Source: SIG459 sp045631645 (lineage in GTDB: Bacteria > Bacillota > Clostridia > Oscillospirales > Oscillospiraceae). Taken from it: a DNA stretch of 64,000 nt. The notes below the pieces were generated by a model, which was not told the origin of the DNA, searched no databases, and saw only the letters and a list, made by a program, of their open reading frames with translations. This document shows positions 33,844-42,346 of the stretch, one piece after another. The position numbers and the translations under genes are program-made. The stretch is taken from positions 1 to 64,000 of the forward strand of contig JAZQVC010000031.1 in NCBI GenBank assembly GCA_045631645.1. Direction: 5' to 3'. The stretch's first letter is position 1. Each line of letters opens with the position of its first letter.

Positions 33844-34854
33844 TTATTCATAAACCGAAAAGCTTTTTAAAACATCTCCGGCTGCATCTCCAAAAAATCT
33901 TATGGCGGTTATTGCTTCGGCAAGAGTGTTTCCGTTTGTGCCAACCTCCACTATCATAGCGCCACGACTCAAATGCTGATTATATCTCTCACTTTTCACC
34001 GCAAGAGGTCGGGCAAGGCTCGGATAGCGCTGCTCCATTGCCTGCTGAATGTAAAGAGCAAGCCGCATATTTTCCTTCCAATCAGGGTGGTATAGTCCGT
34101 TATCCCCTGTGCCTATCAACAGCATGATCTGGGCACACGAGCCGAGAGATGGCTCCGCCTTTGTTTTATACGCCTTATCTCCACTCCCTATAGCATCTCT
34201 GTGCAAATCGATAACCACAGATATAGATGGATATTTCTTCAGATATTTTTCTATTGCCTCTCCCGAGCGTGTATATGAGCCCGTATAGCTGGGGCTGTCA
34301 TAAAGCTCTCTGTCATGAATAACGCCTATCCCTTTCTCTTCCAGCACCTGCGCAAGAACATCCCCCACTTTTATAACATTGTGGTCCTTATCCTCCGTTC
34401 TGTAAGGGTCGGATTCAATATAATCATCCCCCACCGTCGGAGTATATGCCTCGCTGCCATGGGTATGTATTATAAGCACCTGCGCAGTGCCTTTGGCCAA
34501 ACGAAACATTGGTTCTTCATTCATCAGATAATCCACATCTATCTCTGTTGCGCTGTCATTTCTTATATCAATTCTTATATCAGAAGGACTTTTTTTCCCT
34601 TCTTCGGAAAATATCTCTCCCAGACTGTGAGCCGACTCGAAAGAATTGGGCGAAGCAAGCAAGTTATAAATTTCCATTGGCGCTTTTTCACCTTCGCTAT
34701 GTACCGCTTGTTCACTGGCGCTTACATTTTGAAATTCCCCGATTAAACCGACTAATTGATCCGAGACTTTTGCAATTATATCGTATTCAGCCACCGCACT
34801 TCCTAAGTGAAGGACAAGCATACACAAAAGCAAAAAGATCAAAAACTTTTTCAC
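33844..34854 (-). CDS. spoIIP: Stage II sporulation protein P
   Basis: A 336-residue membrane-anchored peptidoglycan hydrolase that, with SpoIID and SpoIIM, drives engulfment of the forespore. Seen: an N-terminal signal anchor (KKFLIFLLLCMLVLHL), a variable linker, then the SpoIIP domain with IIHTHGSEAYTP, VVIDLHRDAIG and a late MIVEVGTNGNTLAEA segment. GTG start at 34854, eight bases after GAAGGAGG; the longer frame to 34890 begins upstream of that ribosome site. Divergent from the TSCPD gene, with two inverted repeats in the 127-base gap. Its presence shows the organism can sporulate or descends from spore formers. Confidence 0.93.
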   Translation of the reverse strand: MKKFLIFLLLCMLVLHLGSAVAEYDIIAKVSDQLVGLIGEFQNVSASEQAVHSEGEKAPMEIYNLLASPNSFESAHSLGEIFSEEGKKSPSDIRIDIRNDSATEIDVDYLMNEEPMFRLAKGTAQVLIIHTHGSEAYTPTVGDDYIESDPYRTEDKDHNVIKVGDVLAQVLEEKGIGVIHDRELYDSPSYTGSYTRSGEAIEKYLKKYPSISVVIDLHRDAIGSGDKAYKTKAEPSLGSCAQIMLLIGTGDNGLYHPDWKENMRLALYIQQAMEQRYPSLARPLAVKSERYNQHLSRGAMIVEVGTNGNTLAEAITAIRFFGDAAGDVLKSFSVYE

Positions 34855-34886
34855 CCGCAAGTCCTCCTTCACCCAGTATCGTTCAA

Positions 34887-34914
34887 GCATATTTTTAAGA
34901 TAAAAAAAATATGC
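34887..34914. repeat. Inverted repeat upstream of spoIIP
   Basis: A 10-base perfect inverted repeat (GCATATTTTT/AAAAATATGC) with an 8-base spacer, about 33 bases before the spoIIP start in the divergent gap. It may be an operator or simply an AT-rich palindrome. Confidence 0.6.
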
Positions 34915-34921
34915 AGCTGCT

Positions 34922-34951
34922 CTTTATTTTTTACGAAAAATAAAGTATAAT
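34922..34951 (+). promoter_or_regulatory. TSCPD promoter with a palindrome filling the spacer
   Basis: TATAAT at 34946-34951 with a weak -35 (TTTATT at 34923). The spacer is occupied by a perfect 10-base inverted repeat (CTTTATTTTT/AAAAATAAAG, 34922-34945, 4-base loop) that touches the -10 box, a position expected for a repressor operator. Confidence 0.5.
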
Positions 34952-34981
34952 TCTCGCAGATAAATTTTTATGAGGTGTTAT

Positions 34982-35233
34982 ATGGAATATATTTTCAACC
35001 CCAGAGGTGTCTGCGCCAGACAGTACATATTTGAAATTGACGGCGATACGGTTACAAAGGTAAGAATTGTCGGCGGCTGCCCCGGCAACCTCCTCGGTAT
35101 TTCCTCCCTTATTAAGGGTATGAAAGTTGACGATATTATTGAACGCATGCAGGGCATCAGATGTGGTCTTAAACCCACCAGCTGTCCCGATCAGATAGCA
35201 AAAGCTCTTATAAGCTATAAAAACCAGCTTTAA
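34982..35233 (+). CDS. TSCPD domain protein (TIGR03905 family)
   Basis: An 83-residue protein with the signature TSCPDQ near the C-terminus and the VGGCPGNLLGISSLI segment. The TSCPD domain is also found at the C-terminus of some ribonucleotide reductases; free-standing copies of unknown function are common in Clostridia. The ATG at 34982 follows GAGGTG; four extra upstream codons would precede the ribosome site. It is monocistronic, with a terminator about 70 bases downstream. Confidence 0.88.
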   Translation: MEYIFNPRGVCARQYIFEIDGDTVTKVRIVGGCPGNLLGISSLIKGMKVDDIIERMQGIRCGLKPTSCPDQIAKALISYKNQL

Positions 35234-35303
35234 TTCAGCTTTTTCTCCCCACTTGGAGAAAAAGCGTTGACATAATAAATATTATTTCAACCAAAATATA
35301 ACA

Positions 35304-35350
35304 ATTGCGACAAAGCTCGACTCATTTTGCGCTTTGTCGCAATTTTTTGT
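35304..35350 (+). terminator. Terminator downstream of the TSCPD gene
   Basis: A 13-bp perfect stem (ATTGCGACAAAGC and complement), 14-base loop, then TTTTTTG. It lies in a 309-base gap that also holds the SleB promoter and a palindrome. Confidence 0.9.
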
Positions 35351-35446
35351 TTATTTACACAACACAATATATAGTTTTCGTCATTCTATTTATCTCACCA
35401 ATCGCAATATATGGTATGGTTATTTATTTTATAAAAATTATAGTTG

Positions 35447-35466
35447 TGCATTTTGTGCAAAATGCA
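35447..35466. promoter_or_regulatory. Operator-like palindrome before the SleB-type gene
   Basis: Two perfect 9-base arms (TGCATTTTG/CAAAATGCA) with a TG spacer, ending two bases before the -35 box. The position suits an activator or a repressor; the protein is unknown. Confidence 0.5.
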
Positions 35467-35468
35467 GC

Positions 35469-35498
35469 TTGATTTAATTCCATTGGGTAAAATATAAT
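35469..35498 (+). promoter_or_regulatory. Promoter of the SleB-type hydrolase gene
   Basis: TTGATT, 18-base spacer, perfect TATAAT, about 45 bases before the ATG. Looks like a sigma-A promoter rather than a late-sporulation one. Confidence 0.7.
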
Positions 35499-35542
35499 TA
35501 TGAAGGTAGGATAAACGCTTTTTTTATTTCAGGAGTTTTGTA

Positions 35543-36412
35543 ATGAATATTAAACGAAAATGCTTATGCGTCTTCATATGCGTTATAATTCTTTCTCTTT
35601 CTTTTTGCATAAACGCTTCTGCCGCCTTTGTGGGCACTTATGAGATACCTGCACTAAATAGCGAAAAGTGCAACAGCGTTCCAATGTACTGGAACGGAGA
35701 ATATATTGGCGACGCCCTTGAACGCAACAACATCTTCTACGTTCACGTTCTTGACTTTATGGAGCTGCTTCTCGGAAAGCCATACCACCTTTACTATGAT
35801 TTCACCCATTCCGCCATATGCCTCAGTTCTGAAAACAACAAGATTTATTGCGATCCTGTTTCCGGATATATTTCCTTCAATGACAGATATATCCCTCTTG
35901 AAATAACTCCAAGAAGAATCGACGGCAGTGTCTGGTTCCCCATTTCTTCCATCGCTCAGCTCATAGGCGCAGATTTGAAAATAATCAACTCTCCTTCTTC
36001 CATTCGCATAAGTTATGAAGCTGGAAGTCCAATCCCCACCGCAGCCGATGTATACAACGCAAACGACCTTTACTGGCTCAGCCGTGTCATTTTCTCCGAA
36101 TCCGGCACGCAGCCTTTTGATGGTATGATAGGAGTTGGAAACGTTGTTCTGAACCGCGTGGAAAGTCCTCGCTTTCCCAACAGTGTTTATGATGTAATTT
36201 TCCAGAAAAATCAGTTTTCCGTTGTTGACTGCGGCATGATTCACCGCGAGCCCGACCAGCGCAGCATTATTGCCGCAAAGCTCTGCCTTGAAGGAGCTGA
36301 CAGCGTTGGTGAAAGCCTTTATTTCATAAACCCCGCCCTTTGCAACGGCAGTTGGTTCAGAAATAATCTTACATTTACACAGCGTATCGGAGAACACGAT
36401 TTCTTTGTTTGA
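35543..36412 (+). CDS. SleB-type cell wall hydrolase with copper-amine-oxidase-like N-domain
   Basis: A 289-residue secreted protein. Signal peptide with AxA-like site (NASAAF, about 24-28); a middle part with stalk-like repeats resembling the copper amine oxidase N-terminal-like domain (about 45-155; YIPLEITPRRIDGSVWFPI); and a C-terminal Hydrolase_2/SleB catalytic domain (about 175-289; LYWLSRVIFSESG with the likely catalytic Glu, GVGNVVLNRV, IFQKNQFSVV). SleB and CwlJ enzymes cut spore-cortex peptidoglycan during germination, but the vegetative-type promoter and the binding domain allow a role in growing cells too. Confidence 0.88.
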   Translation: MNIKRKCLCVFICVIILSLSFCINASAAFVGTYEIPALNSEKCNSVPMYWNGEYIGDALERNNIFYVHVLDFMELLLGKPYHLYYDFTHSAICLSSENNKIYCDPVSGYISFNDRYIPLEITPRRIDGSVWFPISSIAQLIGADLKIINSPSSIRISYEAGSPIPTAADVYNANDLYWLSRVIFSESGTQPFDGMIGVGNVVLNRVESPRFPNSVYDVIFQKNQFSVVDCGMIHREPDQRSIIAAKLCLEGADSVGESLYFINPALCNGSWFRNNLTFTQRIGEHDFFV

Positions 36413-36448
36413 TATAGCTTGATTTGCGCAAATATTATGTGATACAAT

Positions 36449-36482
36449 ATAGGGTAGGAAATTATTTCCTACCCTATATTTC
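36449..36482 (+). terminator. Hairpin between the SleB-type gene and rsmG
   Basis: A 13-bp perfect stem (ATAGGGTAGGAAA and complement) with a TTA loop, tail ATTTCATTTT. Just before it TTGATT-18-TACAAT (36419-36448) could be an rsmG promoter, which would put the hairpin at the very 5' end of the rsmG message instead of acting as a terminator. Confidence 0.65.
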
Positions 36483-36499
36483 ATTTTATGGAGAGCACT

Positions 36500-37201
36500 A
36501 TGCTGGAAAAAATACTTTCCGAAGGCTTTGAGGCCATGGGACTTATCCCCCACGAAAAATCCATAGAACAATTCCGCTGTTATTATGAGCTTTTGGAGCA
36601 GCGCAACAAAGTTATGAATCTTACTGCAATTTCAGGCGAGGAGGATTGCGCAAGGCTGCATTTTCTCGATTCCTCCGCAGCGCTGCTTGCGGCAGATTTG
36701 AAGGGCAAACGCGTAATAGATGTAGGCACAGGCGCAGGTTTCCCGGGTCTTCCTCTCAAGATTATGCAGCCCGATATTTCCCTTACCCTTCTTGACAGTC
36801 TTGATAAACGCATCAAATTTCTTGCCGAAGTTTGCAGCGAGGCTGCCATAGAAGGCGTTGATTTTGTTCACGGCCGCGCCGAAGAGCCCGGTGAAATGCG
36901 GGAGAGCTTTGACTTTGCCGTCAGCCGCGCTGTGGCAAGACTCAGCATGCTCTGCGAATTCTGCCTTCCCTATGTTAAGCCCGGCGGAAGCTTTCTTGCC
37001 CTGAAAGGTCCTGCTGCGCTCGAGGAAATAGACGAGGCAAAAAAGGCAATATCTCTTCTCGGCGGCAAGCTTGAAAAAGTTTTTGAGTATTCCGTTCCCG
37101 GCACAGAACTTAAGCATAATATCGTAATAATCAAAAAGGTCTCTTCCACTCCTGCAAAGTACCCCCGCCGCTTTGCGCTTATGAAAAAAAATCCTCTTTG
37201 A
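36500..37201 (+). CDS. rsmG: 16S rRNA (guanine(527)-N7)-methyltransferase
   Basis: A 233-residue SAM-dependent enzyme (GidB) that methylates G527 of 16S rRNA. Seen: NLTAISGEEDCARLHFLDS, the SAM loop VIDVGTGAGFPGLPLKI, LLDSLDKRIKFL and SRAVARLSMLCEFCLPYVKPGG. ATG at 36500 has GGAGAG about 6 bases before; an ATG at 36488 overlaps this ribosome site, so the inner start is preferred. It runs directly into the glnN unit. In many bacteria it lies near parA/parB; here it does not. Confidence 0.93.
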   Translation: MLEKILSEGFEAMGLIPHEKSIEQFRCYYELLEQRNKVMNLTAISGEEDCARLHFLDSSAALLAADLKGKRVIDVGTGAGFPGLPLKIMQPDISLTLLDSLDKRIKFLAEVCSEAAIEGVDFVHGRAEEPGEMRESFDFAVSRAVARLSMLCEFCLPYVKPGGSFLALKGPAALEEIDEAKKAISLLGGKLEKVFEYSVPGTELKHNIVIIKKVSSTPAKYPRRFALMKKNPL

Positions 37202-37215
37202 CTAAGGGTGAAAAC

Positions 37216-39309
37216 ATGAAAAACATTACAGAAATTTTCGGCTCAATGGCCTTTAACGAAAAAGCTATGGCACAGTATCTCTCCCCCGAGGTATTTGCCG
37301 AGCTTAAGCGCGCAATAGTATCTGATGCCCCCTTGAATATAAATATCGCCAACGCGGTTGCCAACGGAATGAAGGAATGGGCTGTGGCTCATGGCGCCAC
37401 TCACTATGCCCACTGGTTCCAGCCCCACACAGGCTACACCTCCGAAAAGCACGATAGCTTCATCAGCCCCGATGGCAACGGCGGAGTTTTGATGGAGTTC
37501 TCCGGCAAGGAGCTTATAAAGGGAGAAGCTGACGGTTCTTCCTTCCCCTCCGGAGGTCTGCGTGCTACCTTTGAAGCCCGCGGTTACACCGCATGGGATC
37601 CCACCAGCTACGCCTTTATTAAAGACGGCGTTCTCTGCATCCCCACCGCATTTTGTTCCTATGGCGGTCACGCGCTGGACAAGAAGACTCCTCTTCTCCG
37701 CAGTATGGACGCATTGAACACTCAGGCCATGCGCCTTCTCCGTCTTTTTGGCACACAGTGTGAGCGCGTTATCCCCACTGTCGGACTTGAGCAGGAATAT
37801 TTCCTCATCGACCATGACAGATACGATAAACGCAAGGACCTTATCTATACAGGCCGCACCCTTCTCGGTGCCCGTCCTCCCAAGGGTCAGGAGCTTGACG
37901 ACCATTACTACGGATCTATAAAAATCCGCATTGCAGCATTTATGAAGGAGCTTAATGAAGAGCTCTGGAAACTGGGCATACTGGCAAAGACAGAACACAA
38001 CGAAGCCGCTCCCGCCCAGCACGAACTTGCACCCATTTTCTGCAAATGCAACATTGCTGTTGACCACAACCAGATAACCATGGAGGTTATGAAAAAGGTT
38101 GCCCGTCGCCATAACCTCACCTGCCTTCTCCATGAGAAGCCATTTGACGGCGTTAACGGCTCCGGTAAGCACAACAACTGGGGTCTGGGCACAGATACGG
38201 GAATCAACCTCTTCTCCCCCGGCTCCACCCCTCTGGAGAACGCCCGTTTTCTCACAATGATATGCGCTGTTATTAAAGCGGTTGACGAATATCAGGATCT
38301 TCTTCGCTTCTCCGTTGCAGGTCCCGGAAACGATTACCGTCTCGGCGGCTACGAGGCACCTCCGGCAATAATCAGCATGTGCCTTGGCGAGGATCTCGAG
38401 AAAATTCTTGCACGCTTTGCCGCAGGAAAAGGCTACGGCAAGCACAAGCAGGAAACCCTGCAAATAGGTGCCGACGCCCTCCCCGGAATTCCCAAGGATA
38501 CCACCGACCGCAACCGCACCAGCCCCTTTGCTTTCACAGGAAATAAATTTGAGTTTCGTTCTCTGGGCAGCAGCATGTCCGCATCCGACTGCAACACCAT
38601 TCTCAACACCACCGTTGCGGAAAGCTTCAGAGTTTTCGCCGATATTCTTGAAAATGCCTCCGATTTCCAGACCGCACTTCAGGAGCTTATCGGCCAGACC
38701 ATTCGCCGCCACGGCAGAATCATATTCTCCGGAAACGGTTACTCCGCAGAATGGGTGGAAGAGGCCGAAAGACGCGGCTTGAGCAACTATCCCTCCTCCG
38801 CCGAAGCCATTCCACATGCTCTTGACGAAAAGAACGTTGAACTTTTGGAGCGCCACGGTGTTCTCAGCCGCACAGAGGTTGCTGCAGTTGTTGAAATTTT
38901 GCTTGAAAACTATTGCAAGCAGATAAACATTGAAGCAAATGTTATGAGCGAAATGGTGCGTAGAGACATTATCCCTGCCGTTATTGAGTATTCCGGAAAA
39001 ATTGCCTCCACCATTGCCGCAAAAAACAGCATCGGCGGCTATCACAAATTCTGCCACCGCACGGAAACCGAGCTCCTTGACAAGGTTTCCACTCTCTGCG
39101 ACCAGCTTTATGATCGCTGCGAAAAGCTCGAATGCGCCACCGCCGCAACAGCGGATGTTTCCGATATGGCTCAGCGCGCCCTCAGCTTCCGCAACAAGGT
39201 TCTTCCTGCCATGGCTCTTGTCCGCGAAAGCTCCGACACCCTTGAGAGCATGGTCAGCAAAAATGTATGGCCTTATCCCAGCTATGGCAGCCTGATCTAC
39301 AGAGTCTGA
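37216..39309 (+). CDS. glnN: Glutamine synthetase type III
   Basis: A 697-residue enzyme, the length of GSIII (GlnN), not the ~450-residue GlnA. It makes glutamine from glutamate, ammonia and ATP. Seen: the GSIII opening (AHWFQPHTGYTSEKHDSFI), VGLEQEYFLID, NEAAPAQHELAPIF, GVNGSGKHNNWGLGT, NRTSPFAFTGNKFEFRSLGSS in pieces, and the long helical C-terminus. The ATG follows AAGGGTG; the frame's upstream TTG at 37198 overlaps the rsmG stop. It probably shares a transcript with rsmG. Confidence 0.96.
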   Translation: MKNITEIFGSMAFNEKAMAQYLSPEVFAELKRAIVSDAPLNINIANAVANGMKEWAVAHGATHYAHWFQPHTGYTSEKHDSFISPDGNGGVLMEFSGKELIKGEADGSSFPSGGLRATFEARGYTAWDPTSYAFIKDGVLCIPTAFCSYGGHALDKKTPLLRSMDALNTQAMRLLRLFGTQCERVIPTVGLEQEYFLIDHDRYDKRKDLIYTGRTLLGARPPKGQELDDHYYGSIKIRIAAFMKELNEELWKLGILAKTEHNEAAPAQHELAPIFCKCNIAVDHNQITMEVMKKVARRHNLTCLLHEKPFDGVNGSGKHNNWGLGTDTGINLFSPGSTPLENARFLTMICAVIKAVDEYQDLLRFSVAGPGNDYRLGGYEAPPAIISMCLGEDLEKILARFAAGKGYGKHKQETLQIGADALPGIPKDTTDRNRTSPFAFTGNKFEFRSLGSSMSASDCNTILNTTVAESFRVFADILENASDFQTALQELIGQTIRRHGRIIFSGNGYSAEWVEEAERRGLSNYPSSAEAIPHALDEKNVELLERHGVLSRTEVAAVVEILLENYCKQINIEANVMSEMVRRDIIPAVIEYSGKIASTIAAKNSIGGYHKFCHRTETELLDKVSTLCDQLYDRCEKLECATAATADVSDMAQRALSFRNKVLPAMALVRESSDTLESMVSKNVWPYPSYGSLIYRV

Positions 39310-39335
39310 TTTTATAACCTTAAAAGGATTTTATT

Positions 39336-39848
39336 ATGCCCATTGTATTGATAGGAAACATCATATCTCTCCTTGGATGCACACTCATGGTGCTCATTGG
39401 ATTCATCAGAGAAAAAAGAAAAATTCTTTATACCCAGTGCATTCAATTTACTCTTCAGGGTGCTGCCAACCTTATCCTTGGCGGCACTTCCGGCTTTATT
39501 GCAAACATCGTAAGCATTGTAAGAAACATCTGCTTTTCCAAATGGAAGTGCACCATCTGGCTCAAGATTGGTTTTATTGTTCTGCAGATTCTTCTTTCAA
39601 TAAGCTCGATTATGAACGAAGGCGCGCTCGCCATTTTGCCCATAGCAGCCGCCGTTCTTTTCACTTGGTTTATCGACACAAAAAGCGAGGTAACACTCAA
39701 GATTGTCATTATATCCACCCAGATTTTCTGGCTTATATATGACTTCATTCATCTTAACTATGTTGCCGTTTGCTTTGACTGCTTCACAATGGTTTCCAAC
39801 ATTATCGGTATCTTTATGATTATCGGAATCATCGGCAAAAAGAAATAA
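39336..39848 (+). CDS. YgjV family membrane protein
   Basis: A 170-residue protein with about six transmembrane helices and almost no soluble part. The pattern (GCTLMVLIGFIREKRKIL, QFTLQGAANLILGG, IANIVSIVRNI) matches the YgjV inner-membrane family of unknown function. AAAGGA lies before the ATG, 26 bases after glnN, so it may be cotranscribed. About 190 bases of AT-rich DNA follow with nothing recognisable up to the shared terminator. Confidence 0.8.
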   Translation: MPIVLIGNIISLLGCTLMVLIGFIREKRKILYTQCIQFTLQGAANLILGGTSGFIANIVSIVRNICFSKWKCTIWLKIGFIVLQILLSISSIMNEGALAILPIAAAVLFTWFIDTKSEVTLKIVIISTQIFWLIYDFIHLNYVAVCFDCFTMVSNIIGIFMIIGIIGKKK

Positions 39849-40040
39849 GATGCAAATTGCATGCACTTTATTTCAAAATTGTTCATTGTTTTTTCATTAC
39901 GCCTTCATATTCCCGATTTAATATAAAGATGCAAACAGGAAAGCCTATCCATGTTTGCAAAATCTCCTCTCTTCTCTTTTCTTTATTACACACTCCAAAG
40001 CTGACGGAAAACTGCCCGCCGTAAAAATTAAGGGGCAGAC

Positions 40041-40076
40041 AAAAAAAGACCGGATAATTTATCCGGTCTTTTTTTA
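40041..40076. terminator. Bidirectional terminator between ygjV-like gene and the helicase
   Basis: An 11-bp stem (AAAGACCGGAT/ATCCGGTCTTT), 5-base loop, A-run before and T-run after; overlaps the helicase stop codon. Confidence 0.92.
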
Positions 40077-42332
40077 TTTGTTTCTCCAGGGTTTGGGAGG
40101 GATATAAGTTCCCCGCTTCACAAAGCAGGAATTGCAGAGTCTTCCTTTATGGTGCAGTGGCAGCGCCGCTCCGCAGCGAGAACAAAAGCTTATATTATTT
40201 TTAAGATTATGGAGCAGTATACCATTTATAAGCTCCGCAGTACGCTCGCGCTCCTCATGAAGCTCATCACTATCCACTCTGCAGGAAAATGCCTTGCAGA
40301 AAGAGAAATATAGGTCAAGCTTCCTGTAATACAGTTCCAGTTCAGGAAGAGTATAGCTTTTTTCACTTTTTTCTGGAAGGGTGGGTCTTTCCGGCTCATC
40401 TCCTCTATAAAACTGCCTGAGAAAGCTTTTGAAAAGCTCCATCAGATCACTGTCAGTCTCATCAAAGGGAATGTTGGCGGCTCGAAGTTCCTGCTCTCTA
40501 TCCATGGAAAATCCAAACTCACGCATTTTCCCTATGATATGGATATAGCGGCTTACATCGAGTTTTATATAGGGGTCTACAGTGGGAATGGAGTTCCACA
40601 CCTGCAGGACCTCAAGAATATCGAAATCCACATTGAGTATCAAGTCGGAAAAGCCGACTACCGCATGCTCAATGGGGGCAACTTCGCTTTCAAGCCCACG
40701 TCTTATGGTGCTGAGATTTTCTGTTGCACCGACAAAACCTTTGTCATACATTCCGTAGCGCCCTGCTCTGCCGGCTATCTGCTGTATTTCTTCCGGTTTA
40801 AGCTCCCTGCGCTCCACACCGTCAAACTTCTCCGTATCGGTGAAAATAACGCGACGGATGGGAAGATTCAGACCCATACCTATAGCATCGGTGCTGACTA
40901 CATATTCCATATCGCCCTTGAGGAAGCCTTCAACCTGTCTTCGTCGGGTTGAATAAGGAAGCGCGCCATAGATTATTGCGGGATTCTTGCCCTTTTGCCG
41001 CATATCTTCCGCTATACTCAAAACTCCGATTTTGGAGAATGTAATGAGAGCATCTCCCGGTCGAATATCCTCCCATGAAGTCTGGCGCTTCATGCAGATA
41101 AGAGGAGTCTTTCTCTTGTGCTCTATGACCTCGAAACTATCGCCGCAGCTTTTGATAAGACGCAGAAGAATATTTTTTGCATGGGGGGCTCCGCAGAGAT
41201 GGACTTCCGAGGCCTGCACGCCCAAAATAGCTCTTGTCCACGCATAACCTCTCTCCCTGTCGGATATCATCTGGCACTCATCAATTACGGCAACATCAAA
41301 TTTCCGCTTCAGGTCAAGCTTTTCCGCAGTTGCGGAAACATGAGTATCCCCGGGCATTACATCCTCTTCCTCGCCGGTGGTAAGAGAGCATTTAACTCCG
41401 TAATCCAGCAATGTTTCCTGCCCTTCAAGGGCAAGAAGGCGCAAGGGAGAGAGATAAACTCCGCTTTTCACCTCCGCAAGACGGCGGAAGCCTGCATAAG
41501 TTTTACCGGTATTCGTACCGCCCAGATGCAGAATAAAATGACGGTTCATTGCACGGGCCTCGGGATATTCATCCTTTGGATTCAGCTCCGCCATAATTTT
41601 AAGGCTGGAGCGAATTGCCCGCGGAACATAAATTACCGAGTAGATATAAGAAAGAGGATGGCTTAAAAGTTCCTGAGCAGGGAAATTTTCCATTCCGAGA
41701 AATTGCGTTATGTCAACCTCAGGCTGGCTTTGTATAAAGCTTTCCACCATATAACTGCTGACAGAAGTGAGAACTTCAGCATAGTTGGCTTTAAGCTTGT
41801 CCCCAAATCCTCCGCTATAATTTCGTCCCAGCCAGGGAGCAGCCGTAATGAAACGCTTTATTGCGCCTGTGATATTCTCGCTGCGTCCTCCGGGCTTGAG
41901 GTTAAGGAAGTTGGATATATAACCCATAACTTTTCCCGCAGGAATACCGTCCGCCCAGCTGCAGGTAAGCATCATTTTGGTAATTGCGTTGTGATAATGG
42001 CAGGCAAGCATCTCACCAGCGGAGGCATTTTCTCCGGGCATAGGTCTGCAGGAATCGAAAAACTCCACCGCAGCTCTAACAGCTGCCTCTCCATCTGCAT
42101 AGTTAAGTTCCTGCTGCTGCTTTTCCATCTCGCGCCTCAGTCTTAAATCCCGCCTGAAGCGCTCTGTCTGTTCCGCGGCGATAACATCGGATTTTATCCA
42201 GCAGCGAACACGCTTGCCGCGAAAGTTCATATAACGGCATTGGGGCAAAAGCTCATCTATGAGAGCTTCCGTCCATCCTCTGCTCTTGAGAAGGCCGGAA
42301 CCCCAGTATTTATTTTTGTTGTTTCCGGCCAT
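40074..42332 (-). CDS. Suv3-type RNA helicase (superfamily 2) with zinc ribbon
   Basis: A 752-residue protein. A poorly conserved N-terminal helical part (1-265) is followed by an SF2 helicase core: Walker A GGTNTGKTY (271-279), DECQ Walker B (351-354), STDAIGMGLNLPI and QIAGRAGRYG motifs V and VI. This core resembles mitochondrial Suv3 (which unwinds RNA for degradation with an exoribonuclease) and its bacterial relatives. The C-terminal CSRCG...CNSC pattern (about 718-737) should bind zinc. The ATG follows GGAGGA. The role in this organism, perhaps RNA turnover, is inference. Confidence 0.85.
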   Translation of the reverse strand: MAGNNKNKYWGSGLLKSRGWTEALIDELLPQCRYMNFRGKRVRCWIKSDVIAAEQTERFRRDLRLRREMEKQQQELNYADGEAAVRAAVEFFDSCRPMPGENASAGEMLACHYHNAITKMMLTCSWADGIPAGKVMGYISNFLNLKPGGRSENITGAIKRFITAAPWLGRNYSGGFGDKLKANYAEVLTSVSSYMVESFIQSQPEVDITQFLGMENFPAQELLSHPLSYIYSVIYVPRAIRSSLKIMAELNPKDEYPEARAMNRHFILHLGGTNTGKTYAGFRRLAEVKSGVYLSPLRLLALEGQETLLDYGVKCSLTTGEEEDVMPGDTHVSATAEKLDLKRKFDVAVIDECQMISDRERGYAWTRAILGVQASEVHLCGAPHAKNILLRLIKSCGDSFEVIEHKRKTPLICMKRQTSWEDIRPGDALITFSKIGVLSIAEDMRQKGKNPAIIYGALPYSTRRRQVEGFLKGDMEYVVSTDAIGMGLNLPIRRVIFTDTEKFDGVERRELKPEEIQQIAGRAGRYGMYDKGFVGATENLSTIRRGLESEVAPIEHAVVGFSDLILNVDFDILEVLQVWNSIPTVDPYIKLDVSRYIHIIGKMREFGFSMDREQELRAANIPFDETDSDLMELFKSFLRQFYRGDEPERPTLPEKSEKSYTLPELELYYRKLDLYFSFCKAFSCRVDSDELHEERERTAELINGILLHNLKNNISFCSRCGAALPLHHKGRLCNSCFVKRGTYIPPKPWRNK

Positions 42333-42346
42333 AATTTTCCTCCGAA

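Noticed and set aside
37243..39057. 604-residue open frame opposite glnN
   Set aside because: Antisense shadow of glutamine synthetase with no start signals.
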